Positions 8,923 to 18,251 are shown, counted from the stretch's first letter. The stretch is 64,000 bases of DNA from CAVSPO01 sp963730005 (GCA_963730005.1 CAVSPO010000012.1:186001-250000), one strand, 5' to 3'. Numbers and translations: made by a program. Notes: a model not told the origin generated them from the letters alone.

Positions 8923-9914
8923 GTCCCACCATCACCGTCAAGACCGGCTCGCCCTTCGCCCGCCTGCTGGGTATTGGCGCGGTCCGGGGCAGCCGTGTCG
9001 TCGACAACGCAGAGATGTGCACGATGATCGACTCCTCGGATGAGTGGATCCAGCAGCGCACCGGCATCGTCGAGCGCCGTTGGGTCGGAGAGGGCCAGGA
9101 CGTCAAGTCGCTCGCCATCGAGTCCGCAACCAAGGCCCTTGCCTCCGCGGGTCTGCAGGCCACTGACATCGACGCCGTCATCGTCGCCACGATCACCTAC
9201 ACCCGCCAGACCCCGAGCCTGGCCGCCATCGTGGCCGGGGAGCTGGGTTGCGGAGACGCGGCAGCCTTCGACCTGTCAGCCGCCTGCGCCGGTTTCAGTT
9301 ACGGCGTCACGCTGGCCGACTCCATGGTTCGCAGCGGTTCGGCGACCAACGTGCTGCTGATCGCCTCCGAAGTGCTCACCGACATCACCAACCCCCAGGA
9401 CCGCAGCACCGCGTTCCTGTTTGCCGACGGGGCCGCGTCGGTCGTCATCGGCCCCAGCGACGAACCCGCCATCGGCCCTGCGGTTTGGGGCTCCGACGGC
9501 ACCCGCGCGGACGCGATCACGATGCCCACCTGGCTCGAAGCCATGGAAACCGGCGTGAAGTCGACCCTGGAAATGCAAGGCAATCAGGTTTACAAGTGGT
9601 CGACGACCGAGGTCAACGACAAGGCCCTGGAAGCGATCGCGGCTGCCGGTCTGTCCCCCGACGACATCGACGTGTTCATCCCGCACCAGGCCAACAACCG
9701 CATCACAGATGCCATGCTGCGGCGCCTGAAATTGCCGGGCACCGTCAAGGTGGCCCGCGACATCCAGCACATGGGCAACACGTCCAGTGCGTCGATCCCC
9801 CTGGCCATGGACGCCATGCTTGCCAGTGGCGAGGCCAGGAGCGGCGACCTGGCCCTGATCATCGGCTTCGGCGCCGGCCTCGTCTATGCAGGTCAGGTCC
9901 TGCGTCTGCCCTGA
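8919..9914 (+). CDS. fabH: 3-oxoacyl-ACP synthase III (KAS III)
   Basis: Starts fatty-acid synthesis by condensing an acyl-CoA primer with malonyl-ACP; in actinobacteria it often prefers branched or propionyl primers. 331 residues with the full triad: Cys123 in LSAACAGFSYG, His256 in PHQANNR and Asn287 in MGNTSS. The start is TTG at 8919, overlapping the fabD stop by 4 bp. The DEWIQQRTGI block that contacts CoA is present. Primer preference cannot be judged by eye. Confidence 0.96.
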   Translation: MSPTITVKTGSPFARLLGIGAVRGSRVVDNAEMCTMIDSSDEWIQQRTGIVERRWVGEGQDVKSLAIESATKALASAGLQATDIDAVIVATITYTRQTPSLAAIVAGELGCGDAAAFDLSAACAGFSYGVTLADSMVRSGSATNVLLIASEVLTDITNPQDRSTAFLFADGAASVVIGPSDEPAIGPAVWGSDGTRADAITMPTWLEAMETGVKSTLEMQGNQVYKWSTTEVNDKALEAIAAAGLSPDDIDVFIPHQANNRITDAMLRRLKLPGTVKVARDIQHMGNTSSASIPLAMDAMLASGEARSGDLALIIGFGAGLVYAGQVLRLP

Positions 9915-9976
9915 AGCACCGTTGTACCAGCACGACCCAGCAAGATTCACACCAACCCAGAAAACAGGAGTCAACC

Positions 9977-10219
9977 ATGAACACCGAAGAGATCCTCAGC
10001 AAGCTCGCCGACATCGTCAACGACGTTGCAGGTGTTGAACAGGACGACGTCCAGCTCGAAAAGTCATTCGTCGATGATCTCGATGTCGACTCGCTTTCCA
10101 TGGTCGAGATCATCTACGCCTGCGAGGAGACCTTTGGCGTCTCCATCCCTGATGAGGACGCCAAGACCCTGCAGACCGTCGGCGACGCCGTCAGCTACGT
10201 CGAGCGTGCACTGGCCTGA
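9977..10219 (+). CDS. acpP: Acyl carrier protein
   Basis: 80-residue acidic helical protein that carries growing acyl chains on a phosphopantetheine arm. The attachment serine is Ser39 in the DVDSLSM motif. A good Shine-Dalgarno (AGGAG at 9966-9970) precedes the ATG at 9977. It sits between fabH (62 bp upstream) and fabF (108 bp downstream), as in other actinobacterial fab clusters. The longer downstream gap holds two overlapping hairpins that could adjust the ACP to FabF ratio. Confidence 0.97.
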   Translation: MNTEEILSKLADIVNDVAGVEQDDVQLEKSFVDDLDVDSLSMVEIIYACEETFGVSIPDEDAKTLQTVGDAVSYVERALA

Positions 10220-10257
10220 TCGGGGACGCTCGACCTTCCCGCTCAGCAGTTGAACCG

Positions 10258-10306
10258 CCACCCCGCCAGGCCTGCGCCTGCGCGGGGTGGGTCCCGGAGA
10301 CCCACC
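10258..10306 (+). promoter_or_regulatory. Two overlapping, mutually exclusive hairpins between acpP and fabF
   Basis: Stem 1: 10258-10266 pairs with 10282-10290 (9 bp, all matched). Stem 2: 10286-10293 pairs with 10299-10306 (8 bp, 5-nt loop). They share 10286-10290, so both cannot form at once. The fabF Shine-Dalgarno (GGAG, about 10318-10321) lies just downstream. No U-run follows, so an RNA-processing site or attenuator-like element is more likely than a strong terminator. Confidence 0.45.
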
Positions 10307-10327
10307 CCCCCATCACTTGGAGTCTGA

Positions 10328-11581
10328 ATGAAGACCGTTGTCATCACTGGTTTCGGCGTTGTGTCACCGTTGGGAGCGGACGCCCCCACCACCTGGGGCA
10401 AGTTGCTCGTCGGCACGCCCGGCGTTTCGCTGCTCGAGGAGGACTGGGCAACCGACCTTCCGGCCCGGATCGCCGCGGTTTCTCCCGTCGACCCTGCCTC
10501 GCTGTTGAATCGAGTGGAGGCGCGGCGAATGGACCGCAGCACCCAGTTCGCTGTTCTGGCAGGGCTCGAGGCCTGGCAGAATGCGGGTTTCGGCGAAGCC
10601 GGTGAGGACAACCTCGACCAGGAGCGGCTTGCGGTCAGCATCGGCACCGGGGTCGGGGGTCTGCAGACCCTCACGTCACAGTGGGACACCATGACGCAGC
10701 GAGGCTTCCGACGAGTCAGCCCCTTCACCATCCCGATGTTGATGGCCAACGCCCCAGCAGCCAATGTCGGGCTCAAGGTGGGCGCCCGCGCTGCCGTGCA
10801 CGCGCCCGTCAGCGCTTGCGCTTCCGGCAACGAGGCCATCTCGCATGCCCTCGACATGCTTCGCCTCAACCGCGCGGATGTCGCGGTCGCAGGTGGCACC
10901 GAAGCGGTGATCCACCCCCTGCCACTCGCGGCCTTTGCCCAGATGCAGGCACTCAGCCGTCGCAACGACGAGCCGGGCCGCGCTTCGCGTCCGTGGGACG
11001 TCGACCGTGACGGCTTTGTGATGGGAGAGGGCGCTGCCGTTCTGGTGCTGGAGACCCTGGAGCACGCTCAGGCCCGTGGTGCGCGCATCTACGGCACCGT
11101 GCTCGGTTCGGGCATCAGCGCCGACTCGCACGATCTGGTGCAACCGGACCCCTCCGGTCATGGCCAGCGGATGGCCATGACGCGCTGCATGGCCGACGCA
11201 GGTGTGACGCCGCGCGACATCGTGCACGTCAACGCCCATGCAACGTCCACCCCGGCCGGCGACCTGACCGAGGCCCAGGCGATCCGCGAGACGATGGGCG
11301 ACGACACCGATCACGTTGTGGTCACCGGCACCAAGTCGCAGACCGGCCACCTCCTGGGTGCCGCCGGAGCACTGGAGAGCTTCGCCACCGTGATGGCCCT
11401 CAAGGACCGCACGGTGCCCCCCACCATCAATCTGGAAAACCCCGAGCCTTCCTTGCCGATCGATGTGGCCACCACCGCCCGTGCGTTGCCGGCAGGCCGG
11501 CTGGTCGCGCTGAACAACTCGTTCGGTTTCGGCGGTCACAACGTGGCCATCGCGTTCAGCAACGACAACGTGAACTTCTAG
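10328..11581 (+). CDS. fabF: 3-oxoacyl-ACP synthase II (KAS II)
   Basis: Elongating condensing enzyme of type II fatty-acid synthesis. 417 residues. The catalytic Cys164 lies in VSACASGNEA, and the two His residues in NAHATSTPAGD and GHLLGAAGALE; the C-terminal NNSFGFGGHN loop is intact. The ATG at 10328 follows GGAG. It is the last gene of the cluster and is followed by a strong hairpin at 11602-11650. No partner ketoreductase or dehydratase is in the window. Confidence 0.96.
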   Translation: MKTVVITGFGVVSPLGADAPTTWGKLLVGTPGVSLLEEDWATDLPARIAAVSPVDPASLLNRVEARRMDRSTQFAVLAGLEAWQNAGFGEAGEDNLDQERLAVSIGTGVGGLQTLTSQWDTMTQRGFRRVSPFTIPMLMANAPAANVGLKVGARAAVHAPVSACASGNEAISHALDMLRLNRADVAVAGGTEAVIHPLPLAAFAQMQALSRRNDEPGRASRPWDVDRDGFVMGEGAAVLVLETLEHAQARGARIYGTVLGSGISADSHDLVQPDPSGHGQRMAMTRCMADAGVTPRDIVHVNAHATSTPAGDLTEAQAIRETMGDDTDHVVVTGTKSQTGHLLGAAGALESFATVMALKDRTVPPTINLENPEPSLPIDVATTARALPAGRLVALNNSFGFGGHNVAIAFSNDNVNF

Positions 11582-11601
11582 AGACACTCACTGCACTCCC
11601 C

Positions 11602-11650
11602 GAACGCCGTCGTGGCGGCCGACATTTCGTCAGCCACCACGGCGGCGTTC
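11602..11650 (+). terminator. Terminator-like hairpin after fabF
   Basis: An 18-nt arm at 11602-11619 pairs with 11633-11650 with two wobble positions, followed by a short T-containing stretch (TGCTTGTTTG). It separates the fab cluster from the glycerate kinase gene, whose start is about 40 bp beyond. Confidence 0.6.
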
Positions 11651-11690
11651 TGCTTGTTTGGCTGCCAGCCTCTTCAGGAGGGGATTCGAT

Positions 11691-12854
11691 GTGTGCATGG
11701 GTACCGAACCCGGTCGGACCGTCCCCGAGCAGGGGCGACTCCGGTTCGTCGTGGCCCCCGACTCCTTCAAGGAATCGATGACCGCACAGCAGGCTGCCGC
11801 GGCCATGGTCCACGGACTGCGCAAGGCTTTGCCGAAGGCTGCCATCGCCGTCGCGCCACTGTCCGATGGTGGCGAGGGGTTCACCGCCACCATGGCTGAG
11901 AGTCTCGGCCTGCGCCTGACGGAAGTGCCTGCCCAAGATGCGCTGGGCCGGCCTCGCACCGGGTTGCTGGCGGTGGGCGAGGGCCTGGCGGTGCTCGAAG
12001 TGGCGTCAGCGGTCGGGCTGGAGTGGATCGCGCCCGCCGAACGTGAAGTGCTCCGCGCCTCCAGCTACGGGGTGGGCCAACTGATCAGCGCTGCGCTGGA
12101 TGCCGGGGCACGACGACTACTGGTCGGGTTGGGCGGCTCGGCCACCAATGACGGCGGGCTCGGCATGCTGCGGGCACTGGGGGCACAGTTCTGGACTGAC
12201 GACGGCCGTCCGGTGACTGTGCCCTCGGACCTTCCTCGGCTGGCCCGAGTCGATCTGTCCGGCCTGGACGCCCGGCTGGGCGGCGTCGACGTGCAGGCAG
12301 CCTGCGATGTGACCAACCCACTGACCGGTCCGTCCGGGGCCAGCGCCATTTTTGGGCCGCAGAAGGGCGCCACCCCGGCACAGGTTGAGTTCCTGGACGC
12401 AGCCCTGGCAGAACTGGCACAGGTGAGTGGACGAGAGTCCGACGCAGACGCCCCTGGCGCCGGTGCTGCTGGCGGGCTGGGCTTCGCCCTGATGGCGTTC
12501 CTGGACGCCCGCCTGCGCCCTGGGGCTGAGCTCGTGATGGAAACCGTGGGGTTGGCTGAGCTGGTGGCCAATGCCACGGTGGTGCTGACCGGCGAGGGCG
12601 CAGTGGACTCGCAAACCTCTTACGGCAAGGTTCCGGCAGCCGTGACAGCTCTGAGCCGCGAACTCGGGGTCCCGGTGGTGCTGTTTGCCGGGCAGGTGTG
12701 CCCCGGAGCCGCCGTCCTTCTGGAACAGGGAGTGCGTCAACTGGTGGAGATCACCCCACCCGGGCAACCCCACCCGCAGGCACTGGCCGGCGGTGCGGCC
12801 AACCTGGCCACGGCGGTGGAACGCTGGGCCACCAGCACCTTCCGCTGCGACTGA
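11691..12854 (+). CDS. Glycerate kinase (GlxK family)
   Basis: Phosphorylates D-glycerate; family PF02595 (GlxK/GarK, usually 2-phosphoglycerate-forming). 387 residues from GTG at 11691, chosen because AGGAGGGG (11676-11683) sits 7 nt upstream; an ATG two codons later is possible. Motifs are the N-terminal APDSFKESMTA, LSDGGEGF, GLGGSATNDGG and the C-terminal LTGEGAVDSQTSYGK. It is isolated: no glyoxylate or glycerate genes lie beside it. It converges on the DUF3145 gene with only 3 bp between the stops. Confidence 0.92.
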   Translation: MCMGTEPGRTVPEQGRLRFVVAPDSFKESMTAQQAAAAMVHGLRKALPKAAIAVAPLSDGGEGFTATMAESLGLRLTEVPAQDALGRPRTGLLAVGEGLAVLEVASAVGLEWIAPAEREVLRASSYGVGQLISAALDAGARRLLVGLGGSATNDGGLGMLRALGAQFWTDDGRPVTVPSDLPRLARVDLSGLDARLGGVDVQAACDVTNPLTGPSGASAIFGPQKGATPAQVEFLDAALAELAQVSGRESDADAPGAGAAGGLGFALMAFLDARLRPGAELVMETVGLAELVANATVVLTGEGAVDSQTSYGKVPAAVTALSRELGVPVVLFAGQVCPGAAVLLEQGVRQLVEITPPGQPHPQALAGGAANLATAVERWATSTFRCD

Positions 12855-12857
12855 GCG

Positions 12858-13355
12858 TCAGACCGCGGCGTGCAGCCAGCGCACTGGGGTGTCCTCACCG
12901 GCGTAGCGGAAGACTTCCAGTTCTGCGTCCCAGCGCGTCCCCAGCAAGTCACGCAAGGCGTTGCTCAGGTCGCGAGCACCGATCGCGTCATTCGTCAACG
13001 CCGCCTTGATCCGGTTCTCGGACACCATGATGTCGCCGTGGCGGTTGATGGCTGCGTGGAAGACACCCAGGCTCGGCGTGAAGGAGTAGCGCTGCCCGTC
13101 GCTGCTGACGCCCGGGTCTTCGGTGACCTCGAACCGCAGCTGCAAGCAGTTCTTGAGCGCGGCAGCCAGCAGGGACGCAGTGTCGGCCGGGCCGGTCCAG
13201 GTCAGCTCCGCACGCCAGGTGCCGGGCTCGGCCGGCTGCTCGGTCCACCGCAGATTCACGGGTGCGCCCAGCACCCCGCTGATCGCCCACTCGACGTGTG
13301 GGCGCAGCGCAGCGCCAGCCGAGTGGATGTAGATCACTCCGCGGGTATTGCTCAT
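12858..13355 (-). CDS. DUF3145 family protein, function unknown
   Basis: 165-residue soluble protein of a family I recognise as restricted to Actinobacteria, without a known activity. Start ATG at 13355, supported by GGAGGA 6-10 bases upstream; the frame extends further upstream but without similarity. The body is mixed alpha/beta with a conserved-looking stretch RYSFTPSLGVFHAAINRHG. No membrane segment or signal. It is divergent from the S9 peptidase across 225 bp. Confidence 0.75.
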   Translation of the reverse strand: MSNTRGVIYIHSAGAALRPHVEWAISGVLGAPVNLRWTEQPAEPGTWRAELTWTGPADTASLLAAALKNCLQLRFEVTEDPGVSSDGQRYSFTPSLGVFHAAINRHGDIMVSENRIKAALTNDAIGARDLSNALRDLLGTRWDAELEVFRYAGEDTPVRWLHAAV

Positions 13356-13432
13356 GCCGGTTCCTCCATGTTTCCCAGAGATGCCTTCCCCAGCAGTCTG
13401 GAAACCCGAACCGAAGTCGAGCCTGGTGTTCA

Positions 13433-13463
13433 TTTGTCAGCAGCGCATTCGTTTGTCAGCAGC
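13433..13463. repeat. Two 12-bp direct repeats in a divergent promoter region
   Basis: TTTGTCAGCAGC occurs at 13433-13444 and again at 13452-13463, 19 bp apart start to start (nearly two helical turns), between the DUF3145 gene and the S9 peptidase gene. This could be a repeated regulator site. The rest of the 225-bp interval shows no gene. Confidence 0.4.
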
Positions 13464-13580
13464 CGCGAACGCCCACTGCTCCATTGTGCCGCACATCCCG
13501 GCTGGGAAAGCCAGCCCACGCACCATGTTGACCGGCCGAGGCTCCCCAGAAGGCTCGGGCGTTGATCCTAGGGTGAACCT

Positions 13581-15554
13581 ATGCAGCCAACAATCGACTC
13601 TGGTCACCGGATCGCGCCGTACGGCACGTGGTCGTCCCCGATCGCCGTCGATCAGGTGCTCGGCGCCAAGGTGGGCGTCTACGAACTGCACTCCGACGAC
13701 GGTGACCTGTTGTGGTTGCAGAGTGTCCCCGAGCAGGACTCCCGGCTCACGCTGCTGCGACGCCGCGACGGTCAGCTGACCGAGCTCACCAAGTTCCCCT
13801 CCTCGGTGCGCAGTCGGGTCAACGAGTATGGCGGCGGCGCCTGGGACGTGCGGGGCGGCGTGGTGGTCTACTGCGACGACCATGACGCAACGGTGCGATT
13901 GCGCAGCAGTGACGGGACAGTCTGCCTGGTCACGGCCCCCAGCGACCGCTTCCGCTACGGCGACCTTCGGGTGTATCCGCGTGAGCAGCTGATCCTCGCC
14001 GTCCGCGAGGAGTCCCGGGAACACGACGAGCCGGCGACCACCATCGTCGCCTTGCCGTGGCCATGCCCGGGCAAGCCCGCTGGCGCGGGCACCGTGCTGG
14101 TCCAGGGAGCGGACTTCTACGCCTGCCCGGAACTTGGCCCCCGCTCCCAGCTGGCCTGGATGCAGTGGCACCACCCGTCCATGCCGTGGGACGCGAGCTC
14201 CATCCAGGTCGGGCGGTTGACCGGCGCCCTGCAGGTGCGCGACGTCGTCCGGGTCGCGGGCGGACAGGCCCCAGCTGCTTCGGGTGTGTCGGTTCAGCAT
14301 CCGCGCTGGGCTCGGGACGGTTCTCTGCTGTTCATGAGCGACGAGTCGGGCTACTGGAACCTGCACCGATGGGACGGCAGCGGCGCCCACGCGGTGCACC
14401 ACTGGCCCCACGACTGCGACCAGCCACTGTGGAATCTCGGCAACTGCAGTTACGCCCAACTCGACGACGATCGGGTCCTGATCAGCTACTGCGACAACGG
14501 TCGGGTGCGGCTGGGGATCGTGAGTCTGGGCCGCGGAACGACTCGGCCGCTGAGTCAGGTCTCGGACGTCGACTCGGTTGCTGCGACCGGAGAAGGGTGC
14601 GGAGCAGCGCTGATCGCGCTCCCAGACGGGCCGATGGCTCTGAGCTTGCTCGATGCCGACGGCGTTGCACAGGTGCTGCCCGCCGTATCGCCCAGCACCC
14701 GGAACGCTGCGCAAAACGGGGTGGTCTCCATCAGCCAGTCCATTGGTTTTGAGGGCAGGCACGGCTGGTCCCAAGCCTGGTTCTACCCTCCCGCCAACGA
14801 CGACTTCGTTGCTCCGCAGGGTGAGCGTCCGCCGTTGATCGTGCACTCCCACGGTGGACCCACGGGGTTCGCCTCCAGCGCCTATTCGGCCGAGGTTCAG
14901 TTCTGGACCAGTCGCGGTTTCGGCTACCTCGATGTCAACTACTCAGGGTCGTCACGTTTCGGTCGGGCCTACCGGAACCGGCTGTTGGGACAATGGGGGG
15001 TGGCCGACGTGGAGGACTGCGTGGACGCCGTGGCAGCCGTGTTGTCAGCTGGACTGGCTGACCCGAAGCGGGTGTCCATCGTCGGTGGGTCAGCCGGGGG
15101 CTACACGACGCTGCAAGCGCTGGTGACCAGCGACTCGTTCACCGCCGGGGTCAGCAGGTACGGCATCGGCGATCTGGAGTTGCTGCAGCGCGACACCCAC
15201 AAGTTCGAAGCTCACTACACCGAGGCGCTGGTGGGTCCCTATCCAACCGCGAGGGACGTGTTCGTGGAGCGCTCCCCCATCCACCACGTTGAACGGCTGC
15301 GGACCCCGATGCTCATCATGCAGGGCACGGCCGACAAGGTGGTGCCCCCGAACCAGGCGATCCTGATGGCCGACGCAGTCCGCGCCCAGGGTCTGCCGGT
15401 GGCACTGCTGTTGTTCGAGGGCGAGGGGCATGGCTTCCGCAGAGTCAGCACGCGTCGCGCCGCGCTCGAGGCCGAACTCAGCTTCTACGCCCAGCTGTGG
15501 GGCTTCTCCCCCGCTGACCCGGTGCCACCGCTGTCCATCGACAACCTGCTGTAG
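13581..15554 (+). CDS. Prolyl oligopeptidase family (S9) serine peptidase
   Basis: 657-residue cytoplasmic peptidase. The N-terminal ~400 residues read as a beta-propeller domain; the C-terminal alpha/beta-hydrolase domain has the triad Ser504 (GGSAGGY), Asp585 (GTADKVV) and His617 (EGEGHGFR). The segment NYSGSSRFGRAYRN before the nucleophile is typical of S9C/dipeptidyl-peptidase-like members. No signal peptide, so it probably degrades imported or internal peptides. The ATG at 13581 is preceded by a TAGGGT hexamer ending 6 bp upstream, so the mRNA could be leaderless. It converges with the YggS gene, with stops almost touching. Confidence 0.92.
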   Translation: MQPTIDSGHRIAPYGTWSSPIAVDQVLGAKVGVYELHSDDGDLLWLQSVPEQDSRLTLLRRRDGQLTELTKFPSSVRSRVNEYGGGAWDVRGGVVVYCDDHDATVRLRSSDGTVCLVTAPSDRFRYGDLRVYPREQLILAVREESREHDEPATTIVALPWPCPGKPAGAGTVLVQGADFYACPELGPRSQLAWMQWHHPSMPWDASSIQVGRLTGALQVRDVVRVAGGQAPAASGVSVQHPRWARDGSLLFMSDESGYWNLHRWDGSGAHAVHHWPHDCDQPLWNLGNCSYAQLDDDRVLISYCDNGRVRLGIVSLGRGTTRPLSQVSDVDSVAATGEGCGAALIALPDGPMALSLLDADGVAQVLPAVSPSTRNAAQNGVVSISQSIGFEGRHGWSQAWFYPPANDDFVAPQGERPPLIVHSHGGPTGFASSAYSAEVQFWTSRGFGYLDVNYSGSSRFGRAYRNRLLGQWGVADVEDCVDAVAAVLSAGLADPKRVSIVGGSAGGYTTLQALVTSDSFTAGVSRYGIGDLELLQRDTHKFEAHYTEALVGPYPTARDVFVERSPIHHVERLRTPMLIMQGTADKVVPPNQAILMADAVRAQGLPVALLLFEGEGHGFRRVSTRRAALEAELSFYAQLWGFSPADPVPPLSIDNLL

Positions 15555-15555
15555 T

Positions 15556-16263
15556 TCACCAACCCACACCGGGGACTCGTCCGCCGAAGATCGCCTGCCC
15601 AAGTCGCACACACGTCGACCCGTGGGCAATGGCCAACTCGAAGTCACCGGACATGCCCATCGACAGTTCGTCCCAGCCCACTGCGAGCACGCCCTCGTCA
15701 CGCAACTGCTGCTGCACCCGGCGCATCCGCAGAAAACAGTCGGCAACAGCCTGCTGGTCGTCGCTGGGCAACGCCAAAGTCATCAGACCCCTGACCCGCA
15801 ACGAGTGGAACACATCCAGTTGGCGGGCGAAGCCGATGACATCAGCAGGCGCCAACCCGAACTTGGACGGTTCGCCCGACGAATTGACCTGCACCAGCAC
15901 GTCCAGCGCCCGCCCCTGCTGCTGCAGCCGCTTGTCCAGTTCCTGGGCCACCTTGATCGAGTCCAGGGCCTGGAACTCGACAGCGAAGTCGGCCACGTAC
16001 CGGGCCTTGTTGGTCTGCAGGTGCCCGATGATGGCCCACTCCAGCCCCGCCACGTCCGCCAGTGCGTCGTGTTTGGCCTGGGCTTCCTGCACCTTGTTCT
16101 CGCCGAAGCGCCGGCAACCGGCCTGGAAGGCCTCCAGCACGGCTGCGGCCGGTTTGGTCTTGCTCACCGGGAGCAGCCGCACCTCGGAGGCGTCCCTGCC
16201 ACTCGCCACGCAGGCAGCTTCGATGCGCCCAGCCAGGACGGCGAGGTTCTCCCTGATTCCCAT
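15556..16263 (-). CDS. YggS/PLPBP family pyridoxal-phosphate homeostasis protein
   Basis: 235-residue PLP-binding protein of the YggS/PROSC family, which controls intracellular B6 vitamers and affects amino-acid metabolism, without known catalysis. The PLP lysine is Lys35 in LLPVSKTKP; also visible are FGENKVQEA and WAIIGHLQTNKA. ATG at 16263 (MGIRENLAVLAGRI) matches the family start. In many actinobacteria this gene is in the ftsZ cluster; here it stands alone between the S9 peptidase and the VWA operon. Confidence 0.93.
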   Translation of the reverse strand: MGIRENLAVLAGRIEAACVASGRDASEVRLLPVSKTKPAAAVLEAFQAGCRRFGENKVQEAQAKHDALADVAGLEWAIIGHLQTNKARYVADFAVEFQALDSIKVAQELDKRLQQQGRALDVLVQVNSSGEPSKFGLAPADVIGFARQLDVFHSLRVRGLMTLALPSDDQQAVADCFLRMRRVQQQLRDEGVLAVGWDELSMGMSGDFELAIAHGSTCVRLGQAIFGGRVPGVGW

Positions 16264-16314
16264 GACCGCATTGTCCCACGCTGACCAGCCCAGGCGGAGT
16301 GAGCGACTCGGCAC

Positions 16315-17277
16315 TCAGGGCCAGCGCGCGGCCAGCGAGATGACGCCCAGAGCCGCCAGCACTGCGAACAGCAGCGAATAGCCCGCGTAACGTCCGGTCA
16401 CCTCGACCGTGACTTTCTCGTACCCGATGGCCTCCGAGATCGCCGCGTACACCGTGGACAGGTCCTGCTTGGTCTCGGCGGAGTATTTCTTGCCGCCAGA
16501 GAGTTTGGCGATCCGCGCCATCTCTGCGTTGTCCACCGGCACCTGTTGGCGGCGCCCACCCTCGACCACATAGCCCTGCGGGGTGCCGTAAGCGATCGTG
16601 TACACGGGCACGCCCTGGTCGCCGGCCTGCTGGGCAGCGCCCGAGGAACTCCGGCCCATGTTCGTAGCCCCGTCGGAGAGCAGCACGATGGCGCCCGGAG
16701 CGGGTTCGTCCGGATGATCGGGATCGGGAGGAGCCAACTCAAGTGCCCGCAGTGACGCGTAGATGGCTTCACCGGTGGCAGTTGAGGGGGCCAGGGTGAG
16801 GCCCTCGATGGCCCGGCTGGCCATGCCGCGGTCGATCGTCGGCGGTGTCACGATGGCGGGGGTGCCCGAGAAACTCACCACCGCGACGTTGAACCTGGCC
16901 GGCAGCAGGCCGATGAAGTCGACTGCGGCCTGCTTGGCGGCATCGAGCCGGTTGGGCTGCACATCGGTCGCTTCCATGGACCTGGACACATCGATGGCCA
17001 CCACGATGGTGCCACGATCACGAGGCACCTCCGTGAAATCGTTCGGTTGGGCGTAGGCCACCACCAGTGCGGCCAGCGACAACAGCGCAGCCGACACCGA
17101 GAAATGGCGCTTCCAGGCCTTGTCTCGCGGCAGCACCAGGTCGAGACGGCTACGGGTGCGCCGGCCAGGCAACGTGCGCAGGTTGAGCACGATGTACAGG
17201 ATCGCGATGATCGGGACCAGCAGCAGCCACCACAACCGGCCGGGTTGCATGAAGTCGGTGATCATGGGGGTCAACAT
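16315..17277 (-). CDS. Membrane-anchored von Willebrand factor A domain protein (second copy)
   Basis: 320 residues: N-terminal membrane segment (LWWLLLVPIIAILYIVL), a basic loop and second hydrophobic segment, a VWA domain with the MIDAS motif DVSRS (DxSxS), and a C-terminal membrane helix. This is the BatA/BatB layout. ATG at 17277 overlaps the TGA of the upstream VWA gene (TGATG), so translation is coupled. Last gene of moxR-DUF58-VWA-VWA. Such operons are linked to oxygen tolerance and envelope-stress or metal-insertion chaperoning; the target here is unknown. Confidence 0.9.
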   Translation of the reverse strand: MLTPMITDFMQPGRLWWLLLVPIIAILYIVLNLRTLPGRRTRSRLDLVLPRDKAWKRHFSVSAALLSLAALVVAYAQPNDFTEVPRDRGTIVVAIDVSRSMEATDVQPNRLDAAKQAAVDFIGLLPARFNVAVVSFSGTPAIVTPPTIDRGMASRAIEGLTLAPSTATGEAIYASLRALELAPPDPDHPDEPAPGAIVLLSDGATNMGRSSSGAAQQAGDQGVPVYTIAYGTPQGYVVEGGRRQQVPVDNAEMARIAKLSGGKKYSAETKQDLSTVYAAISEAIGYEKVTVEVTGRYAGYSLLFAVLAALGVISLAARWP

Positions 17278-18251
17278 CACGGCCACCTCGCTGCCATCGA
17301 CACGGCACCCAGCGCGGCCACCACTGCGCAGGCCAGGGCATACATGACCCAGTCAGCTGTGACCTCCTTCAGCACCATTTCGGTGCCCATCTCGCTACCG
17401 ACCCGCTTGTAGACGTTCTCAAGCTCGTCGGCGTTGACAGCGTCCAGGGCACGCGCGTTGGTGATGGTCGCGATGTCGGACAGGGTCGCGCGGTCCGGGG
17501 CCACGTTCTCGCGCCGCCCGTCGATGTCCACGTAGCCATTCTCCGTGCCGTAGGCAATCGTGTAGACGGGCACGTTGGCGGCCAAGGCGGTCCGGGCCGC
17601 TGCGACGGGGTCCTGGCCGGCATTGTTGGTGCCATCCGACAGCAGCACCATCAGCCCGGGGGCCGGCTCGTCGCCGTCCGTTGAGGCGGGTGCCTGTTTC
17701 AGTGCGGCCAGCCCCGCGTTGATGGCGCCCCCGATCGCCGTGCCGTCTTCCAGCCGCATGACGTCGATGGCGCGGTTGACGAGGCCACGATCGGTGGTGG
17801 GCGGGGCCAGCACCGCGGGATTGCCGGACAACGAGACGATCGCGACGTTGTACTTGGCGGGCAGCGTCGCGACGAACTTCTTGGCGGCCTCTCGGGCTGC
17901 GTCCAGCCGGTTGGGCGCCACGTCGGTGGCAGCCATCGACTGGGAGGTGTCGAGCACCACGATCACCGTGGCCCTTTCCCTGGGCACGTTCACCTGGGCA
18001 ACCGGGCGCGCCCACGCCCCGGTGATGAGCGCCAGCGAACTCAGGGCCATGGCCACGGCGACATGGCGACGCCATTGACGCTGGGCGGGCAGCACGGCAC
18101 CCAGCACACCCGTGTTGGTGTACCTGATGCCCCGGTTGCGTCGTGACCGCAATGCCCACAGGTAGAGCAGGATGAGCAAAGGGATGGCGATCAGCGCCCA
18201 CAGACGGCCGGCCGCCAGGAATTCGAAAGGCCCCACCGCAGTGGTGTTCAC
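17277..18251 (-). CDS. Membrane-anchored von Willebrand factor A domain protein (first copy)
   Basis: 324 residues with the same architecture as its downstream neighbour: N-terminal membrane anchor (LWALIAIPLLILLYLWALRS), second hydrophobic segment, VWA domain with MIDAS DTSQS, and a C-terminal helix. The two share many blocks (e.g. TIAYGT, RLDAA), pointing to tandem duplication. Start is GTG at 18251, overlapping the DUF58 stop as GTGA. The tandem pair resembles BatA/BatB of aerotolerance operons. Confidence 0.9.
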   Translation of the reverse strand: MNTTAVGPFEFLAAGRLWALIAIPLLILLYLWALRSRRNRGIRYTNTGVLGAVLPAQRQWRRHVAVAMALSSLALITGAWARPVAQVNVPRERATVIVVLDTSQSMAATDVAPNRLDAAREAAKKFVATLPAKYNVAIVSLSGNPAVLAPPTTDRGLVNRAIDVMRLEDGTAIGGAINAGLAALKQAPASTDGDEPAPGLMVLLSDGTNNAGQDPVAAARTALAANVPVYTIAYGTENGYVDIDGRRENVAPDRATLSDIATITNARALDAVNADELENVYKRVGSEMGTEMVLKEVTADWVMYALACAVVAALGAVSMAARWP

